DNA from: Hymenobacter psoromatis
GTDB lineage: Bacteria > Bacteroidota > Bacteroidia > Cytophagales > Hymenobacteraceae
Length of the DNA: 64,000 bases
Direction: 5' to 3'
Assembly (NCBI RefSeq): GCF_020012125.1
Contig: NZ_JAIFAG010000001.1
Coordinates: forward strand, 3,534,001 to 3,598,000
Notes under the pieces: model-generated
The model's database searches: none
What the model was told of the DNA's origin: nothing
The model's input: the letters and a program-made list of their open reading frames with translations, nothing else
Position numbers and translations under genes: made by a program
In this document: one piece after another, positions 61,076 through 64,000 of the stretch
Position numbering within the stretch: the stretch's first letter is position 1
How the letters are laid out: each line of letters starts with the position of its first letter

Positions 61076-61762
61076 TTAACAGGCTTTTTCGCTTCCTTTC
61101 AGGGCCTGTACCATCGTTAGGCAGACTATTTTCACATCCAGTTGAAAAGACCAGTTGCGTAGGTAATGCATATCGGCGTTTACGCGCTGAGCCATCGTTT
61201 CCAGTTCCTTGGTTTCGCCCCGGTGGCCGGCTACTTGCGCCAGCCCCGTGATGCCTGGTAGCACCTGGTGCCGCTCCATATAATGGTGAATAACCTGCGC
61301 GTACTGCTCCGTGTGCTGAAGCATGTGGGGACGCGGGCCCACAACAGACATTTCTCCGCGCAAGACATTGATAAACTGGGGTAGCTCGTCGAGACTTGTC
61401 TTGCGCAGGAAAGCCCCAACTACCGTAATGCGGTTATCGTTTTTGCTGGCTTGTTTGGAATCGGATGCCGCGTTGAGACACATACTCCGAAACTTCAGGC
61501 AGTAGAACGGCTTACCGTCTTTACCCGTGCGTAATTGCTTGAACAGGACGGGGCCCTTCGACTCAAGCTTAATAATGAGGGCAATCAATGGAATCAACCA
61601 GCTTAGGATTAAGCAGGTTACGCATAGGGCAAAAACGAAATCGAAGGTTTGTTTTAAAAGCGAGTGTTTCACAGCTAGCTTTTTTTCTTCGATGCTAAAC
61701 CTGTTCGGGAAAGTTATTTTCCTATCGGCCAGCGAAGGCATGGTGCTATGTGTCGTTGTCAT
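61076..61762 (-). CDS. Priming sugar transferase (undecaprenyl-phosphate sugar phosphotransferase)
   Basis: 228 residues. The short N-terminal part is followed by a hydrophobic re-entrant helix (about 40-65; F-V-F-A-L-C-V-T-C-L-I-L). The PHPT catalytic core has F-K-Q-L-R-T-G-K-D-G-K-P-F, L-K-F-R-S-M, T-S-L-D-E-L-P-Q-F-I-N-V-L-R-G-E-M-S-V-V-G-P-R-P and P-G-I-T-G-L-A-Q-V. These carry the conserved Asp-Glu and Arg residues of the family. It transfers a sugar-1-phosphate to undecaprenyl phosphate to start each repeat unit. It is the short form, without the WcaJ membrane domain. It begins the locus. Confidence 0.95.
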   Translation of the reverse strand: MTTTHSTMPSLADRKITFPNRFSIEEKKLAVKHSLLKQTFDFVFALCVTCLILSWLIPLIALIIKLESKGPVLFKQLRTGKDGKPFYCLKFRSMCLNAASDSKQASKNDNRITVVGAFLRKTSLDELPQFINVLRGEMSVVGPRPHMLQHTEQYAQVIHHYMERHQVLPGITGLAQVAGHRGETKELETMAQRVNADMHYLRNWSFQLDVKIVCLTMVQALKGSEKAC

Positions 61763-62243
61763 AGGTAGGTAGGGTGTGGTGGTGCATGGAGTTATCCAGA
61801 CTCAATACTACGGATAAAATCACACTTTAGCAAAGAAAAGTTATAAAAATAATACGAATATTGATAAAGTATAAATTTTAGGTGCGTTTTTATGCTTTTT
61901 TTAATAAAATTCTCATAACCTTAATCTACTAAATTATCAAAAATTATTACAGTTTTCATATGTTATTATAGAAATACATTAATTTTTACATGTCCATCAA
62001 AGCCATTTTTTAAGAGCCAGCCAGCAACTGGGATAATCGTTGATTTTTTAGCGAAGGACTTAAAGTGACTTTTAGCTGCTGGGCTACCCGCTTTGCAATC
62101 AATACATCAGATTGCGTTTTAATGAGTTCCTACCCCCTCCCTAGCCACTAATCCAACCTGCGTCTCTGCCGCGGGTGCCAGTCGGTCTCGCGTGGCTACC
62201 AACGTAGCGAGTGCTTATAAGCGACTTACTACCAGACCTATTC
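61763..62243. other. AT-rich intergenic region with decayed coding remnants
   Basis: The first 230 bp are strongly AT-rich and hold the promoter of the priming transferase. From 62010 to 62129 the minus strand is open and reads E-L-I-K-T-Q-S-D-V-L-I-A-K-R-V-A-Q-Q-L with a stop at 62010-62012, preceded by a stop. A neighbouring frame reads A-L-A-T-L-V-A-T-R-D-R-L-A-P-A-A-E-T. Both look like remains of a gene I cannot name. Confidence 0.4.
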
Positions 62244-62279
62244 TCCCACTAGCTCCGAAAACACGCCAGCCGCTACCGA
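62244..62279. repeat. Decayed copy of the GCTAGCCCCG hairpin repeat
   Basis: CTAGCTCCGAAAACACGCCA followed by GCCGCTACCG matches the left half of the copies at 63235 and 63938 with a few changes. The right half has degenerated. It lies just past the broken quinone-reductase-like gene, as the intact copy at 63235 lies just past an intact gene. Confidence 0.55.
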
Positions 62280-62298
62280 GCAGCACAGCTATTACCCG

Positions 62299-62490
62299 CT
62301 AGTCCACTTGCAGCAGTGTGACGTCTTTTCCCAGCGTTTCGATGATACCCGCTACTCTGCAGACCGTCACAAAAGGCAGCTGAATGAGTCGTAGGATACG
62401 TGCCTCTACCCGGCACGATATCGGCGTAACTGACTCTGGAGGCGGCGGTTTTAATCAGTACCTCGCCGGCCTGGAGCTACGGCGTGGGTA
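62299..62490 (-). pseudogene. Remnant of a zinc-type quinone oxidoreductase (MDR family)
   Basis: The minus strand reads P-T-P-stop-L-Q-A-G-E-V-L-I-K-T-A-A-S-R-V-S-Y-A-D-I-V, then G-R-G-T-Y-P. After a frameshift it reads Q-L-P-F-V and V-A-G-I-I-E-T-L-G-K-D-V-T-L-L-Q-V-D-stop. This is the N-terminal part of quinone reductase/medium-chain dehydrogenases (family pattern P-x-P-G-E-V-L-I-K-V-x-A-x-G-V-N-Y-A-D). It has an in-frame stop, a frameshift and no C-terminal NADPH domain, so it is a dead fragment. Confidence 0.7.
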
Positions 62491-62622
62491 GGGCACTGTG
62501 CTACCCCGGTCGGCTGTGTGCGGGAAATTGGAGTGCTTCCACGAGAATGAATGGTTTTGAATGAATTCATTCAAATTGGCCTTCACCATCTGCCTCTTGC
62601 TCGCCTCCTCTAAGTATCGTCA

Positions 62623-63159
62623 TTATACCCCCACCGTGCGCGTTTTTACTTGTTGCGAGGAGGTACGGCTGAGGCTGAATAGTCCGCTCGGCACCAGCAC
62701 ATTCGGATATTTTGGGTGCGTGTACACGGTTTGCTGCGGAAGCATGAAAGCGGTAATGATGCGGCTGTCAAACGTTTTTATTTTCAGCAGCTCGTTGCCG
62801 CGCACCAAGTTGATAACTGGCTGCGGTTGACCGTTTACCCGAAGGCCATAGTTGGCCCCCAGGCTCTGGAAGAGAACGGTTTCCGGGCTGCCGTACTCAT
62901 AAATAAATTCAGCACGGGTCATTTTACGTTGGCTGTTCCAGCGCCGCCCTAGCAACAGGAGCCCAATAATAGCCACTCCGATTCCTATGCCCAGCGGCAC
63001 ATTATTATTGGCCCCGCCCATGATGAGAGAAAATAGGAGGGGTAGAAAGATGATTAGGAACAATACGGCTCCTGACTGGGGCTTATAAAAATAACGAATG
63101 GCTTCTTTCTGGTCGGGCGACAGCGTGCGCACTGGCACGTCAGCAGAGTAGGCGTTCAT
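62623..63159 (-). CDS. Hypothetical membrane protein
   Basis: 178 residues from ATG 63159. A longer version to 63213 would add a basic Cys-rich N-terminus that I do not trust. Two adjacent hydrophobic helices (about 31-50 and 55-72; G-A-V-L-F-L-I-I-F-L-P-L-L and G-I-G-I-G-V-A-I-I-G-L-L-L-L-G) are followed by a cytoplasmic or periplasmic strand-rich domain with E-F-I-Y-E-Y-G-S-P-E-T-V-L-F. The family is not recognised. It is the same strand as the DUF5615/DUF433 pair upstream, but the hairpin repeat at 63235 separates them. Confidence 0.65.
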   Translation of the reverse strand: MNAYSADVPVRTLSPDQKEAIRYFYKPQSGAVLFLIIFLPLLFSLIMGGANNNVPLGIGIGVAIIGLLLLGRRWNSQRKMTRAEFIYEYGSPETVLFQSLGANYGLRVNGQPQPVINLVRGNELLKIKTFDSRIITAFMLPQQTVYTHPKYPNVLVPSGLFSLSRTSSQQVKTRTVGV

Positions 63160-63234
63160 AATGAGCAAGAAGACGTTAGGACAGCAACGTGCTCTCTTAC
63201 GTGCTTTTTTCATTCGTGGTCAAATCTCCATATG

Positions 63235-63292
63235 CCCCCCGCTAGCCCCGCAAACCCAGCAGCCGCTACCGGGGGCGGCAGCGGCTGGGGAA
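63235..63292 (-). repeat. Hairpin repeat, intact copy 1 (terminator-like)
   Basis: CCCCCCGCTAGCCCCG, A-rich spacer, then CAGCCGCTACCG / CGGCAGCGGCTG with a short loop, ending GGGGAA. It is nearly identical to 63938-63994. It directly follows the stop of the DUF5615 gene on the minus strand. Confidence 0.8.
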
Positions 63293-63298
63293 GCATTC

Positions 63299-63673
63299 TT
63301 ATCGGTGCGTAACCAGCAGCGTCCGTGAAAGCTCCACATAAGAGTGGTGAGTAAGCAGCCTCGTCAACTGCGGCAGAAACTGCTGGAACAGCTCTAATAA
63401 ATCGCTCGTACTGATATTACCAGTAGAAACCAGCAGCAGCTTGTAGGGCTGGCCGTGCAGCAAAAAGCTATTGACAAAATCCGCATCTTTGATAATTACT
63501 ACGCGCTTTTCATCCATTGACAGGCGGGTAATGCTACCATCCTGCGTGCGGTTAGCGGCCGGCAGGTCCAACGTATGCAGACTATCATAGCCCGCGTGAA
63601 AAGCCAGAAATCGCGCCAGCTGCTTGGGTAGCTGCGCATCGACGATTACGCGCAGCGGCGAGGTTTGGCTCAC
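63299..63673 (-). CDS. DUF5615 PIN-like protein, putative toxin
   Basis: 124 residues. N-terminal V-I-V-D-A-Q-L-P-K-Q-L-A-R-F-L and G-Y-D-S-L-H-T-L-D-L-P show the PIN-like pattern with acidic residues. I-I-K-D-A-D-F-V-N-S-F supplies the second cluster (D-x-D). DUF5615 proteins are PIN-related putative ribonucleases, usually paired with a DUF433 protein. The start overlaps the stop of the DUF433 gene by 4 bp, giving a coupled pair. Toxicity is inferred from the family only. Confidence 0.85.
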   Translation of the reverse strand: MSQTSPLRVIVDAQLPKQLARFLAFHAGYDSLHTLDLPAANRTQDGSITRLSMDEKRVVIIKDADFVNSFLLHGQPYKLLLVSTGNISTSDLLELFQQFLPQLTRLLTHHSYVELSRTLLVTHR

Positions 63674-63915
63674 GAAGCCAGCCGGTAGATAGAGCGTACC
63701 TGCACAATATCAGCCGCATACGCCTGGCAGGCGCGCAGGTCTTCAGCTTCCAGGTCTTCGTAGTCGGCCAGGATTTCAGCCTCGCTCATGCCCGAGGCCA
63801 AGTATTCGAGCACGTTTTGCACCGGGTAGCGCAGGCCGCGCACCGTGGGCTGGCCGTGGCAAATGTTGGGGTCGATGGTGATGCGCGGGTGGGCCGCCGA
63901 AACTGGTGCTTCCAT
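63670..63915 (-). CDS. DUF433 protein, putative antitoxin
   Basis: 81 residues from ATG 63915 (an earlier in-frame start at 63930 lies upstream of the promoter-like element and is not used). DUF433 signature: R-I-T-I-D-P-N-I-C-H-G-Q-P-T-V-R-G-L-R, then L-E-Y-L-A-S-G-M-S-E-A-E-I-L-A-D-Y-E-D-L, a winged-helix-like DNA-binding fold. Antitoxins of this type typically bind the toxin and repress the operon. Coupled to the DUF5615 gene by the 4-bp overlap. Confidence 0.88.
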   Translation of the reverse strand: MEAPVSAAHPRITIDPNICHGQPTVRGLRYPVQNVLEYLASGMSEAEILADYEDLEAEDLRACQAYAADIVQVRSIYRLAS

Positions 63916-63920
63916 ACGGC

Positions 63921-63928
63921 TAAGATAC
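63921..63928 (-). promoter_or_regulatory. Promoter-like element of the DUF433/DUF5615 pair
   Basis: TATCTTAG on the minus strand, one mismatch from TAnnTTTG, with 5 nt between it and ATG 63915. This would give a leaderless message. Confidence 0.4.
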
Positions 63929-63937
63929 AAGCCCTAC

Positions 63938-63994
63938 CCCCCCGCTAGCCCCGAAAACACGGCAGCCGCTACCGGGGCGGCAGCGGCTGGGGAA
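63938..63994 (-). repeat. Hairpin repeat, intact copy 2
   Basis: Nearly identical to 63235-63292 (a few substitutions in the A-rich spacer, one G fewer in the loop). It lies upstream of the DUF433 gene and probably ends a minus-strand gene beyond the window. Confidence 0.8.
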
Positions 63995-64000
63995 TCAAAG

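Overview
The window looks like a chromosome segment of a Hymenobacter-type Bacteroidota (Cytophagales). The signs are high-GC coding sequence, a SusC/SusD pair, several CarboxypepD_reg-like/TonB-receptor proteins, proteins with type IX secretion (T9SS) C-terminal signals, and the Bacteroidota promoter element TAnnTTTG in front of many genes. CCCTACCC/GGGTAGGG octamers are scattered throughout, which I associate with Hymenobacter. The genus is an inference: there is no rRNA gene here to confirm it.

Layout. 0-13 kb holds a partial mltG, an exported regulatory-domain protein, RNase D, a susCD pair, a prohibitin-like protein, a small unknown gene and feoAB. 13-20.5 kb is an envelope region with two tandem paralogous exported proteins, two OmpA-type glycine-zipper proteins plus a small glycine-zipper protein, accD, and a gene of the gliding/adhesin type broken by a frameshift. 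20.5-32 kb is mixed housekeeping: a TonB receptor, MBL-fold hydrolase, beta-barrel protein, SGNH hydrolase, cystathionine gamma-synthase, DUF2167, a VTT membrane protein, tRNA-Arg(ACG), a GAF protein, and a ferredoxin-NADP reductase next to a 2Fe-2S ferredoxin. 32-44 kb holds an exported Lys/His/Ala-rich protein, a giant alpha-2-macroglobulin with a CAEQ thioester motif, and a 1467-residue FlgD/FN3/malectin T9SS protein.

44.4-61.8 kb is an exopolysaccharide locus read entirely on the minus strand. Its order from the promoter side is priming sugar transferase, Wza, Wzc (BY-kinase), GT2, Wzx flippase, GT4, Wzy-like polymerase, GT4, hexapeptide acyltransferase, an AT-rich fucosyltransferase-like gene, GT4, WcaF-type acetyltransferase, WcaI-type GT and an SDR epimerase. 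Together these give a complete Wzx/Wzy-type assembly line: priming, repeat-unit assembly, flipping, polymerisation, chain-length control and export. The last 2 kb holds decayed genes, a small membrane protein and a DUF433/DUF5615 toxin-antitoxin-like pair.

The most distinctive non-gene signal is a set of unrelated long perfect inverted repeats (27-47 bp arms) between genes, one of which supplies the start codon and first residues of a gene. Also notable are an inverted duplication of a terminator module between convergent genes, a 24-bp perfect palindrome before the GAF gene, and TAnnTTTG elements lying only about 10 nt from start codons. I see no CRISPR array, phage or intact insertion sequence.
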